A model generated the notes under the pieces. That model worked only from the letters and a program-made list of their open reading frames with translations, had not been told where the DNA came from and searched no databases. 13,633 nt of DNA from Bacteroidales bacterium (GTDB taxonomy: Bacteria > Bacteroidota > Bacteroidia > Bacteroidales > ML635J-15). Positions 1-7,537 of the stretch are shown here, one piece after another. Each line of letters starts with the position of its first letter. The first letter of the stretch is position 1. The stretch is taken from NCBI GenBank assembly GCA_023228725.1, contig JALOAQ010000080.1, positions 1 to 13,633 on the forward strand, given 5' to 3'. Made by a program: the position numbers and the translations under genes.

Positions 1-90
1 CAAGGTCCACAAGGAGATATTGGTCCAACTGGAGCCACAGGTTCACAAGGTCCTCAAGGAGATATTGGTCCGACTGGAGCCACAGGTTCA
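1..90 (+). repeat. 45-bp tandem repeat coding for collagen-like triplets
   Basis: Bases 1-45 and 46-90 are two copies of one 45-bp unit that differ only at 9/54 (a/t) and 30/75 (a/g), both synonymous. Each unit encodes five Gly-X-Y triplets (QGPQGDIGPTGATGS). A third, degenerate stretch continues to about 132 and reuses the same 18-bp core (ggtccgactggagccaca). The array runs off the left edge, so its copy number is unknown. Confidence 0.9.
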
Positions 91-849
91 GTAGGTGCAA
101 CAGGTCCGACTGGAGCCACAGGTCCAGTTGGATGTACTAATGCAAATTATGTTATAAAATCTGATGGAACAAATGCAACTTGTACTGTAGCACCAATATA
201 TGAAGATGCTAGTGGTAGAGTGAATATTGGTGGTGATATGACCCCAGATGAGAGATTTACTGTAGGAAACACATCGCAATTTAGAGTCAATAATTCAGGT
301 GATGTGGTTAGAATTAAAAATGTTCCTTATACTTGGCCAAATTCTAATCCTGGTGGTACAAGCGGTGATTTTTATTTGAAAAATACTGGTAGCGGAACAC
401 TTTCTTGGGCTAATTTTGCTGAAAATACTTTTGGCACAAATAATCAAGGAGTTATTGGTACTACTGATATTTCACTGACTTCAACTAGTTTTGTTGATAT
501 CTCTCAAATGACTATTACGTTTACCCCAATTCATTCAACAATATATGTGTTTTTTACATTTGCAGCATATTGTGATCCATCATATTATCCAATGGAATAT
601 GTTGATTTACGCATATTACGAAATGGCGTTGTAGTTGGTGGTTCTAATGCTTTAGCTCAAGATAGTGATTATCCTGATTTAGTAACTTCCTTTAACGGTG
701 CAATGAGCTTAGCAGTGCCTGTTACTCCAGGAACGTCAACAACTATTAAAGTGCAATGGCGTATAGAAGGTATTTATCTTTCTCCAGTATATTGTTATCC
801 TGCATCCGCTCCTGATTATGCTCATCGTAGTTTAATAATTATTGATTAA
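1..849 (+). CDS. Collagen-like repeat protein with C-terminal beta-sandwich-like head (5' end missing)
   Basis: The reading frame is open from base 1 to the TAA at 847-849, so the start and any signal peptide lie upstream. The first 44 visible residues are 15 unbroken Gly-X-Y triplets rich in Pro, Thr and Gln (QGPQGDIGPTGATGS twice, then a variant), the pattern of bacterial collagen-like triple helices. Next comes a linker of about 95 residues with a tail-fibre-like motif (VNIGGDMTPDERFTVGN, then IKNVPYTWP and GSGTLSWA) common in Bacteroidota surface proteins. The last ~125 residues alternate hydrophobic strands (FVDISQMTITFTP, STIYVFFTFAAY, VDLRILRNGVVVGG) and end in RSLIIID. I read this as a C1q/TNF-like or similar jelly-roll head, which is inference from strand pattern only. 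Such proteins usually trimerise at the cell surface. No T9SS sorting domain is seen at the C-terminus. A GTG at 220 is internal to the frame and is not the real start. The gene leads a cluster with the two genes downstream (11 nt spacing). Confidence 0.85.
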   Translation, partial: QGPQGDIGPTGATGSQGPQGDIGPTGATGSVGATGPTGATGPVGCTNANYVIKSDGTNATCTVAPIYEDASGRVNIGGDMTPDERFTVGNTSQFRVNNSGDVVRIKNVPYTWPNSNPGGTSGDFYLKNTGSGTLSWANFAENTFGTNNQGVIGTTDISLTSTSFVDISQMTITFTPIHSTIYVFFTFAAYCDPSYYPMEYVDLRILRNGVVVGGSNALAQDSDYPDLVTSFNGAMSLAVPVTPGTSTTIKVQWRIEGIYLSPVYCYPASAPDYAHRSLIIID

Positions 850-860
850 ATTTAAAATAT

Positions 861-1316
861 ATGAAAAAAATAATCCTAGTTTCAATAGTAATTGGTTTGT
901 ATAATATTGCTTTTACTCAAACTTTACCACCAGAAAATATTGTTAAAAGAGTATTTGAGAATGGAACGGTTTTATCTTCTCCAGTGAGTACTTATAAAGG
1001 TCATAATTTTGATGTTTCGTTAAGTGAATATGACCCTTTTTTATTAGGTGTGTATTATAATGAAAATCCAGAATGGGATCCTAAAAATCCAGCTAGAACT
1101 TATAAAAATCCTGTTGTAATAACAGGAATTACATATGTTCGCTTTACTGAAAATAACGGACAGATAAAAAAGGGCGATCCAGTAACTTCATCAAATATTG
1201 CTGGCCTTGCGATGAAAGCAACAGAACCAGGTATAATTCTTGGCGTTGCTTTAGAAGATGCTGGTGAATCTGGAGATCTATTAAAAATAAGAGTCTTTAT
1301 TCAATATGTAAGATGA
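861..1316 (+). CDS. Small secreted protein of unknown function with tail-fibre-like GD...A/G...GVALE module
   Basis: A 151-residue protein. It begins with a clear signal peptide (KK, then a hydrophobic stretch; predicted cleavage AFT/Q after residue 19), so it is exported. The C-terminal ~50 residues hold GQIKKGDPVTSSNIAGLAMK, then PGIILGVALEDAG and a final strand (LLKIRVFIQYVR). From memory, this KGD-(V/L)TSS-x-x-G-x-AMKA-x-PG-x-x-(I/L)G-x-ALE pattern recurs as a short beta-rich module in tail-fibre-like and collagen-associated bacterial proteins; I could not verify it by search. There is no T9SS sorting domain, so it may stay in the periplasm or be carried with a partner. It lies 11 nt after the collagen-like gene and overlaps the next gene by 4 nt (ATGA), which suggests translational coupling and a shared role in building or anchoring the same surface structure. 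The start is fixed by the signal peptide. The role is unknown. Confidence 0.8.
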   Translation: MKKIILVSIVIGLYNIAFTQTLPPENIVKRVFENGTVLSSPVSTYKGHNFDVSLSEYDPFLLGVYYNENPEWDPKNPARTYKNPVVITGITYVRFTENNGQIKKGDPVTSSNIAGLAMKATEPGIILGVALEDAGESGDLLKIRVFIQYVR

Positions 1317-4183
1317 AATTGAAAAATTATATATTTATTTTTAATTTTGGAAAAATGCCTGTTTTTAATAAGATAAAAGTAATATTATTTTTATTCTTAT
1401 TTATCTTAGGAAATTTAAACGCGCAAACCCTGCTCAACAACGGTGGTTTTATTCAATCCAACTCTGGTTCTTATGTTTATGTAAATGGCTCTGTCGAAAA
1501 TAATTCTACAGGAAATATTAGTGTAAACCAAACTGCGGGTGTCCCTGCCGAAGTTTATGTAACTGGTGATATTACTAATAATGCAAATTTAATTGTTAAT
1601 GGTCATATTCGTTTGTTGGGTAACTGGTATAATAATTCTGTTTTTACTTCTACAAGTGGTACTGTGTTTTTTGAAGGTGGAAATCAATTGTTAAGTGGTT
1701 CTGTTTCAAGCTCTTTCTATAATTTAACTTTGGATGGTACTGGCTTAAAAACTCAAAGCATAGACCAGTTTTCTTATGGAATTTTAGATTTAAAACACTT
1801 GGAATTGCAAACTGAAACTAATGTTTTTTATGTTGAGAATAATGATGTAAATGCAATTATTCGTACAAGCGGCTTTGTTTCTAGTTTAAATGGTGGAAAA
1901 CTTTCGCGAAAAACCAATCAGTCTTTATCATATTTATTTCCGGTTGGCTCTAGTTTAGGAAATATGCGATATAGACCAGTTAGTGTAAAACCAACATCTG
2001 CTACAGCTAATGAATACGCAGTTAGACTTGCAAATTTAGATGCAAATCTCGAAGGATATAATCGAAATAATAAAGAATATGAAATTTGTAATTTGAATGA
2101 ATTGTTTTACCACCAAATTGCTAGAACTAATGGTGCAAGCAATGCGGATATTTTTATTTCTTATGATTATTCTGCAGATGGCGATTGGGACGGAATTGCA
2201 AATTGGAAGTCGGCAAATTCAGAATGGCAAATAGTAAATTCAAGCTATACAACTGCTACAAGCCCTTATTATCAGGCAATAAAAACTAATTTGGACGATT
2301 TCAATAATGAAGAATTTATATTATATAAATCTATAATACTGCCAAGTTTTACGCAAATAGGTCCTTTATGCCAAAATCATGCAGCACCGAGTTTGCCATC
2401 TATTTCTTTAGAAGGAATTAGTGGAACTTGGTCGCCTGCCACAATTTCAACAACAAATATAGGGAGTACAACTTATGTTTTTACTCCAAATGCTGGCCAG
2501 GATTGTTGGATTGAATATTCTATGACAATTGATGTAGAAGATTGTTGTGCTATGTCTTTAAATACAATTGTGAGTCAGCCTGTATGTTATGGTGAAAGTG
2601 GACATATAAGTATTAGCCAAACTGGTGGAACTAATCCTGTAACTTATACTGTTAATTCAAATCCTATTGTTAGTACTTCTTTTCAAGCCGAAGCTGGAAC
2701 ATATACTATTGTCGGAACTGATGCTTATTCTTGCACTGCTTCTGTTAGTGTAACAATAAATAATCCTCAAGAATTACAAATGTATTTAAGTTCTACTCCG
2801 GCTCAATGTGGTGCTTCGGGTGGTTCAGCAGTGGCTTCAGTAATTGGTGGTACGCCAAACTATAATTTTGTATGGTCTCCAGGCGGTCAAACAATTAATA
2901 ATATTACTAATCAAGCTCCAGGTAGGTATTCAGTTACAGTTTATGATAATAATATGTGCTCAGCTCATGGCGAAATAAATATAGAAGTGGAAGGAAGTAT
3001 TTCTGCAGAAATAAATACAATTCAAGAAATTTCTTGTTATGGTATGAGTGATGCAGTTTTAGAGGCAAATTCGCAAAATGGAGTAAATCCTTTAACTTAT
3101 TTGTGGGATAATGGAAATACAACAAAAATAATTACAAATTTAGGAGCAAATTCTTATGTGGTAACTGTTACAGATGCATGGTCTTGCAAAGGAATAGCAT
3201 ATGCCACTTTATTAGAACCTTCAGAAATTTTAATAAACCCAACAATTAATAATGTAACATGTTTTGGAGATACAAATGGTTCAATTTCAGTTTCAATTTC
3301 TGGCGGAACAGCTCCTTTTACCTATAATTGGTCTAATGGTTTAAATAGCTCAAGTATAAATAATTTACCTGCAAATGAATATTATTTGCAAGTTTATGAT
3401 GCAAGTGCTTGTAGTTCAGAAGCTAATTTTACTATAAGCCAACCAAATATTTTAAAATTAAACAAGGAATTTAAAAATATTTCTTGTTATGGATATAATG
3501 ATGGCTCTGCTAATCTAAGTGCCACAGGTGGTACAAGTCCTTATAATTTCAATATTTCAGATGGAGTAAACACTATGGGCGGAAATAGTTTTTATAATCT
3601 TTCTGCAGGCACTTACACAATCAAAGTTAATGATAGCAATAATTGTGTAGATTCATCAAAATTATTATTACTTGAGCCAGCAAAATTAACAGCTACTTAT
3701 TTTTATACAAATCCTTCATGTATCGGAAATAATAACGGTTATATTGAAATAAATCCAAGTGGAGGAACTGAACCATATTCATTTATCTGGGAAAATAATG
3801 TAAGTGATTTGCCAACAATAAGTGGTTTAGCCCAAGGTATTTATAATATAACTATAGCAGACAATAACGATTGCGAATTTGAACTTCCATTTGTAAATTT
3901 AATAGATGTTGATGAAGAATGTTTGAAAATACCAAATGCTTTTACTCCAAATGGTGATGGCATTAACGAAACTTGGATAATAGAAAATATTGAAATGTTC
4001 CCTACGGCTATAATTTCGGTTTATAACCGTTGGGGTCAAAAACTATTTGAAGGCAAAGGCGATGGTGAAGAGTGGGATGGTAAATTTAATGGTAAATTAG
4101 TGCCAACAGGTTCATATCTTTATGTTATTGAAATGTATAAGAGAGGAAAGAATTATACTGGTGTTGTTACAGTGGTTTACTAG
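1313..4183 (+). CDS. T9SS type B surface adhesin with six SprB-like repeats and gliding-motility C-terminal domain
   Basis: A 956-residue exported protein. The signal peptide ends NLNA/Q (cleavage about 37/38). Residues ~38-335 are beta-rich and Asn/Ser-rich, with strand repeats such as VYVTGDITNNANLIVNGHI. Residues ~340-413 form an Ig-like segment (FTQIGPLCQN, GTWSPATIST, YVFTPNAGQ) typical of Bacteroidota surface proteins. Six SprB-like repeats start at Cys425, 499, 575, 650, 725 and 803, with signatures such as CYG..DG, SGGT.P.(T/N)(Y/F)xW and AGTYTIxVxDxxxC. Residues 873-956 are the gliding-motility-associated, T9SS type B sorting domain (IPNAFTPNGDGINETW, YNRWGQKLFEG, WDGKFNGK, PTGSYLYVIE). 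In this family the domain sends the protein across the outer membrane and attaches it to the surface. It is much shorter than SprB itself, so it is better called an adhesin-like relative. Start: ATG 1313 overlaps the previous stop; ATG 1355 (Met15) would give a more ordinary 23-residue signal peptide and is a real alternative. A terminator follows the stop. Confidence 0.88.
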   Translation: MKLKNYIFIFNFGKMPVFNKIKVILFLFLFILGNLNAQTLLNNGGFIQSNSGSYVYVNGSVENNSTGNISVNQTAGVPAEVYVTGDITNNANLIVNGHIRLLGNWYNNSVFTSTSGTVFFEGGNQLLSGSVSSSFYNLTLDGTGLKTQSIDQFSYGILDLKHLELQTETNVFYVENNDVNAIIRTSGFVSSLNGGKLSRKTNQSLSYLFPVGSSLGNMRYRPVSVKPTSATANEYAVRLANLDANLEGYNRNNKEYEICNLNELFYHQIARTNGASNADIFISYDYSADGDWDGIANWKSANSEWQIVNSSYTTATSPYYQAIKTNLDDFNNEEFILYKSIILPSFTQIGPLCQNHAAPSLPSISLEGISGTWSPATISTTNIGSTTYVFTPNAGQDCWIEYSMTIDVEDCCAMSLNTIVSQPVCYGESGHISISQTGGTNPVTYTVNSNPIVSTSFQAEAGTYTIVGTDAYSCTASVSVTINNPQELQMYLSSTPAQCGASGGSAVASVIGGTPNYNFVWSPGGQTINNITNQAPGRYSVTVYDNNMCSAHGEINIEVEGSISAEINTIQEISCYGMSDAVLEANSQNGVNPLTYLWDNGNTTKIITNLGANSYVVTVTDAWSCKGIAYATLLEPSEILINPTINNVTCFGDTNGSISVSISGGTAPFTYNWSNGLNSSSINNLPANEYYLQVYDASACSSEANFTISQPNILKLNKEFKNISCYGYNDGSANLSATGGTSPYNFNISDGVNTMGGNSFYNLSAGTYTIKVNDSNNCVDSSKLLLLEPAKLTATYFYTNPSCIGNNNGYIEINPSGGTEPYSFIWENNVSDLPTISGLAQGIYNITIADNNDCEFELPFVNLIDVDEECLKIPNAFTPNGDGINETWIIENIEMFPTAIISVYNRWGQKLFEGKGDGEEWDGKFNGKLVPTGSYLYVIEMYKRGKNYTGVVTVVY

Positions 4184-4235
4184 TTTGGAAATTGATCATT
4201 TTGCTTTAAGCTTGAAAAAATTGAGATATAAAAAA

Positions 4236-4286
4236 CCTCAACTATAAATAATTTGCTTTAATAAATTTAGTTGAGGCTTTTCTTTT
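4236..4286. terminator. Bidirectional rho-independent terminator between convergent genes
   Basis: A perfect 9-bp inverted repeat, cctcaacta (4236-4244) and tagttgagg (4268-4276), encloses a 23-nt AT-rich loop. On the + strand the stem is followed by cttttctttt. On the - strand it is followed by a T-run (complement of the a-run at 4230-4235). It sits 52 nt after the adhesin stop and 27 nt after the gcvP stop, so it can end both transcripts. The loop is longer than usual. Confidence 0.75.
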
Positions 4287-4302
4287 GTATATTTAAAATC
4301 TT

Positions 4303-7170
4303 TTACATATAAGATTCTATTGGATCGCAGGTACAAACAAGATTTCTATCTCCATATCCACTGTCAATTTTTCCTACATAAGGCCAAAATTTATTTTCTT
4401 TTATCCAGTTTAATGGAAAAGCAGCTTGCTCACGTGAATATTTATGATTCCATTCGCTTGCACTACATTCAATTTGTGTGTGAGGTGCATTTTTCAATGG
4501 ATTATCTTCTTTATCAAAATCACCATTTTTAATTGCTTCACACTCCATTTTAATAGATTTCATAGCTTCAATAAATCTATCTAACTCTTGTTTTGATTCA
4601 CTTTCGGTTGGTTCAACCATTAAAGTTTCATGAACAGGAAAAGATAAAGTTGGGGCATGAAAACCATAATCCATTAGTCGGCGTGCAATATCACCAGCTT
4701 CTACGCCGTAATTTTCACGAAATTTTCTTAAATCTAAAATCATTTCATGTGCACAACGCCCAGTTTTTCCTGTGTAAACCACATTGTAAAAGCCTTTTAG
4801 CTCTTCAGCAATATAATTTGCATTTAACATAGCAAGTTTTGTTGCTTGTGTCAATCCATCTTCGCCCATCATTTTTAAATAAGCAAAAGTAATTGGTAAA
4901 ACAAAAGCAGAACCATAAGGCGAAGCTGCAACAGCTTTAATTGCATTTACACCACCAGTTTTTAGCATTGTGTGCCCAGGTAAAAACTCAGCTAAATGTT
5001 TTGCTACAGAAATAGTTCCAACTCCAGGACCGCCACCACCGTGAGGAATAGCAAAAGTTTTATGTAAATTTAAGTGACAAACATCTGCTCCAATAAATCC
5101 TGGATTTGTTAAACCTACTTGAGCGTTCATATTTGCACCATCCATATAAACTTGTCCACCGTTTTCGTGAATAATGTTTACCATTTTTTTAATTTCTGAT
5201 TCGAAAACACCATGAGTTGATGGATAAGTTATCATAACTGCACTTAAATTATCTTTATGCTCTATTGCTTTTTCACGTAAATCGTCAACATCAACATTTC
5301 CATTTTCATCACATTTCACAACCACAACTTTCATTCCAGCCATAACCGCAGAAGCAGGGTTTGTACCGTGTGCAGAAGAAGGAATTAAACATATATTTCT
5401 ATGCCCTTCATTTCTTGATTTATGATATTCGCGAATCACCATTAAACCTGTGTGCTCGCCACTTGCTCCAGAGTTTGGCTGAACTGATGTAGCAGTAAAG
5501 CCTGTTATTATACTTAAATCTTTTTCCATTTCAGAAATTAATTCTTTGTAACCAAGTGCTTGGTCTTCAGGAACAAATGGGTGAACATTTCCTAATTCTG
5601 ACCAACTTAAAGGAAGCATAGAACTTGCAGAATTTAATTTCATAGTACAAGAACCTAAAGAAATCATGGAGCGGTTAAGTGCAATATCTCGATTTTCTAA
5701 TCTTTTAATATAACGCATCATTTCACTCTCACTATTGTATAAATTGAAAATTTTATGCTGTAAAATATCGTCATTACGTGTGAAATTTAATTCAAAATCC
5801 TTAAAATCTTCAATTTTTTCTACAGCTCTATATACTTTATTATTTGCTTTTGCAAAAATTTCTAAAATTGTATTAATTTCTTTCATAGAAATCAATTCAT
5901 CAGTAGAAATGCCAATATATTTTTCGCAAGAATATCTGAAATTCATTTTGTTGTTCAGTGCAATTGCTTGAATATCACAAGATTTTATACCTTCAGGAAT
6001 TTCAACTAAAACAGTATCAAAAAATTCTTTGTTTTTTAATTTATATCCTAATTTTTCTAATTCTACAGCTATAAATCTTGCTGCTTTATTAATATTATTG
6101 GCAATTCTTTTCATTCCTTCCGGACCGTGATAAACCACATACATTCCTGCCATTGTAGCCAATAAAGCTTGAGCTGTACAAATATTAGAAGTTGCTTTTT
6201 CACGTTTAATATGTTGTTCTCTAGTTTGTAAAGCCATTCTTAAAGCTTGGTTTCCATGTTTGTCGAGGCTAATTCCAATAATTCTACCTGGCATACTACG
6301 TTTAAATTTTTCGCGAGTAGAAAGAAAACCCGCATGAGGACCACCATAACCCATTGGAATACCAAATCTTTGTGTTGAACCAACTGCAATATCAGCTCCC
6401 CACGAAGCAGGCGATTTTAATAAAACTAATGCCATTACGTCAACAACAGCAGTAACAAGAATTTCTGATGCATGAGCTTTTTCGGTAAATTCTGTATAAT
6501 CATTAATTTTTCCACTTGATGTAGGATATTGAACTATTGCACCAAAAGTTTTATCAGAAAGAGTAGTCTCTCTAAAATTACCAACAACAACTTCTATTCC
6601 AATTGGTTCGGCTCTTAATTTTATTACGTCTAAAGTTTGTGGAAAAATATCTTCATCAACAAATAAAATATTTTTATTGTCTTTAACAGCTTGACGCGAA
6701 CGATTATCTAACATCATGCTCATAGCCTCAGCAGCTGCTGTTGCTTCATCTAAAAGAGAGGAGTTTGTAATTTCTAAACCTGTAAGCTCACTTAAAACGG
6801 TTTGAAAATTTAATAAAGCTTCTAAACGACCTTGAGAAATTTCTGCTTGATAAGGAGTGTAAGAAGTGTACCATCCTGGATTTTCAAAAATATTTCTTAA
6901 AATCACAGAAGGAGTAGCAGTTCCATAATAACCCATACCAATAAATGATCTGTAAATCTTGTTTTTAGAAGCAATTTCTTTAATTTTATTCAAATATTCA
7001 TACTCGGTTAAAGCTGGATCTAAGACAAGTTTTTTAGGCAAACGAATATCTTTTGGAACAACTTCATCAATTAATTGGTCTAAAGATGAAACACCAACTT
7101 TTTTCAACATCTCTTGATATTCGCTTTCGCGTGGTCCTAGATGGCGAGAAACAAATTTTTCTTTTATCAT
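4303..7170 (-). CDS. gcvP: Glycine dehydrogenase (decarboxylating), glycine cleavage system P-protein
   Basis: This is the PLP enzyme that decarboxylates glycine and passes the aminomethyl group to the lipoyl arm of the H-protein (GcvH), in the cytoplasm. It feeds one-carbon units to tetrahydrofolate together with GcvT and Lpd. The protein is 955 residues, the usual length of the fused single-chain form (about 950-960), with both homologous halves present. The N-terminal half starts with RHLGP and includes GMGYYGT, PYQAEISQGRLE, GYGGPHAG and QTREQHIKREKATSNICTAQ. The C-terminal half has SLGSCTMKLN (around 504-513), HPFVP, QPNSGASGE, SSAHGTNPAS and the PLP-lysine motif NLHKTFAIPHGGGGPG with the Schiff-base lysine at Lys704. 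No frameshift or missing motif is seen. It is transcribed alone: gcvT, gcvH and lpd are not in the window, so its partners are encoded elsewhere. The start is supported by the family N-terminus and an A-rich upstream context. No glycine riboswitch is visible ahead of it. Confidence 0.98.
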   Translation of the reverse strand: MIKEKFVSRHLGPRESEYQEMLKKVGVSSLDQLIDEVVPKDIRLPKKLVLDPALTEYEYLNKIKEIASKNKIYRSFIGMGYYGTATPSVILRNIFENPGWYTSYTPYQAEISQGRLEALLNFQTVLSELTGLEITNSSLLDEATAAAEAMSMMLDNRSRQAVKDNKNILFVDEDIFPQTLDVIKLRAEPIGIEVVVGNFRETTLSDKTFGAIVQYPTSSGKINDYTEFTEKAHASEILVTAVVDVMALVLLKSPASWGADIAVGSTQRFGIPMGYGGPHAGFLSTREKFKRSMPGRIIGISLDKHGNQALRMALQTREQHIKREKATSNICTAQALLATMAGMYVVYHGPEGMKRIANNINKAARFIAVELEKLGYKLKNKEFFDTVLVEIPEGIKSCDIQAIALNNKMNFRYSCEKYIGISTDELISMKEINTILEIFAKANNKVYRAVEKIEDFKDFELNFTRNDDILQHKIFNLYNSESEMMRYIKRLENRDIALNRSMISLGSCTMKLNSASSMLPLSWSELGNVHPFVPEDQALGYKELISEMEKDLSIITGFTATSVQPNSGASGEHTGLMVIREYHKSRNEGHRNICLIPSSAHGTNPASAVMAGMKVVVVKCDENGNVDVDDLREKAIEHKDNLSAVMITYPSTHGVFESEIKKMVNIIHENGGQVYMDGANMNAQVGLTNPGFIGADVCHLNLHKTFAIPHGGGGPGVGTISVAKHLAEFLPGHTMLKTGGVNAIKAVAASPYGSAFVLPITFAYLKMMGEDGLTQATKLAMLNANYIAEELKGFYNVVYTGKTGRCAHEMILDLRKFRENYGVEAGDIARRLMDYGFHAPTLSFPVHETLMVEPTESESKQELDRFIEAMKSIKMECEAIKNGDFDKEDNPLKNAPHTQIECSASEWNHKYSREQAAFPLNWIKENKFWPYVGKIDSGYGDRNLVCTCDPIESYM

Positions 7171-7216
7171 TTTTATTATAATTTTATATTACTAATAACT
7201 TTAAATTTTAATAAGG

Positions 7217-7224
7217 CAAAATTA
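7217..7224 (-). promoter_or_regulatory. Candidate Bacteroidota -7 promoter element for gcvP
   Basis: Read on the - strand the site is TAATTTTG, matching the Bacteroidota TAnnTTTG -7 consensus. It lies about 46 nt upstream of the gcvP start, giving a short leader. A TTG that could serve as the -33 element is at 7250-7252, but the spacing (25 nt) is longer than the usual ~19-21, so support is only moderate. In such AT-rich DNA a chance match is quite possible. Confidence 0.35.
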
Positions 7225-7401
7225 AAAATAATTTCCGAAAAAACTAAACCAACTTGCGTGTTTTATAATATAATTTGCTTAGTATTTTTTTGAAAATTAA
7301 ATTTGTATAATATATTCTGCTAAACACTTATTGTTTTATGCGTGTATGTATAGTTTTAAATATTGTTTTGCAATAAACCTATATATATAAAATATTTTGC
7401 T

Positions 7402-7409
7402 TATATTTG
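7402..7409 (+). promoter_or_regulatory. Candidate Bacteroidota -7 promoter element for the peptidase operon
   Basis: TATATTTG matches the TAnnTTTG -7 consensus exactly. No TTG/TTTG lies at the normal -33 spacing: the nearest upstream TTTTG ends at 7370, too far, and another at about 7395-7399 is too close. The site would give a leader of about 120 nt for the peptidase gene and the two genes that follow it. Confidence 0.35.
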
Positions 7410-7537
7410 TACTATTATAAAAATTAGATTAAGCTAAAGCTTTGTGAAGTTGGTTTGTTAAACCCTAAACGCCTTGCTAAATGACACAGGCAATAAAAAT
7501 CAAATATTATTAACTTATTTAATTAAAAATTATTATC

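Larger units (their letters stand above)
7171..7537. other. Divergent intergenic control region between gcvP and the peptidase gene
   Basis: A 367-bp, very AT-rich region with no credible gene. It holds a candidate promoter toward gcvP (7217-7224, - strand) and one toward the peptidase (7402-7409, + strand). If the latter is right, the peptidase mRNA has a leader of roughly 120 nt. The least AT-rich part of that leader (about 7432-7495) contains a small hairpin (ggttt 7452-7456 with aaacc 7460-7464) and a weak gcct/aggc pairing (7471-7474 with 7488-7491). These are too weak to name as a riboswitch. I see no tRNA, no direct repeats and no mobile-element remnant. Confidence 0.6.

Noticed and set aside
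1..132. Short direct repeats as a possible CRISPR array
   Set aside because: The repeats are contiguous, in frame and encode Gly-X-Y triplets; there are no unique spacers.
4320..5971. Plus-strand open frames opposite gcvP (4320-4532, 4593-4832, 5735-5971)
   Set aside because: gcvP is complete and conserved throughout; these frames are antisense by-products with no recognisable protein features.
7171..7260. Possible glycine riboswitch upstream of gcvP
   Set aside because: gcvP genes are often controlled by glycine riboswitches, but this leader is short and almost pure A/T, with none of the G-rich conserved aptamer segments.
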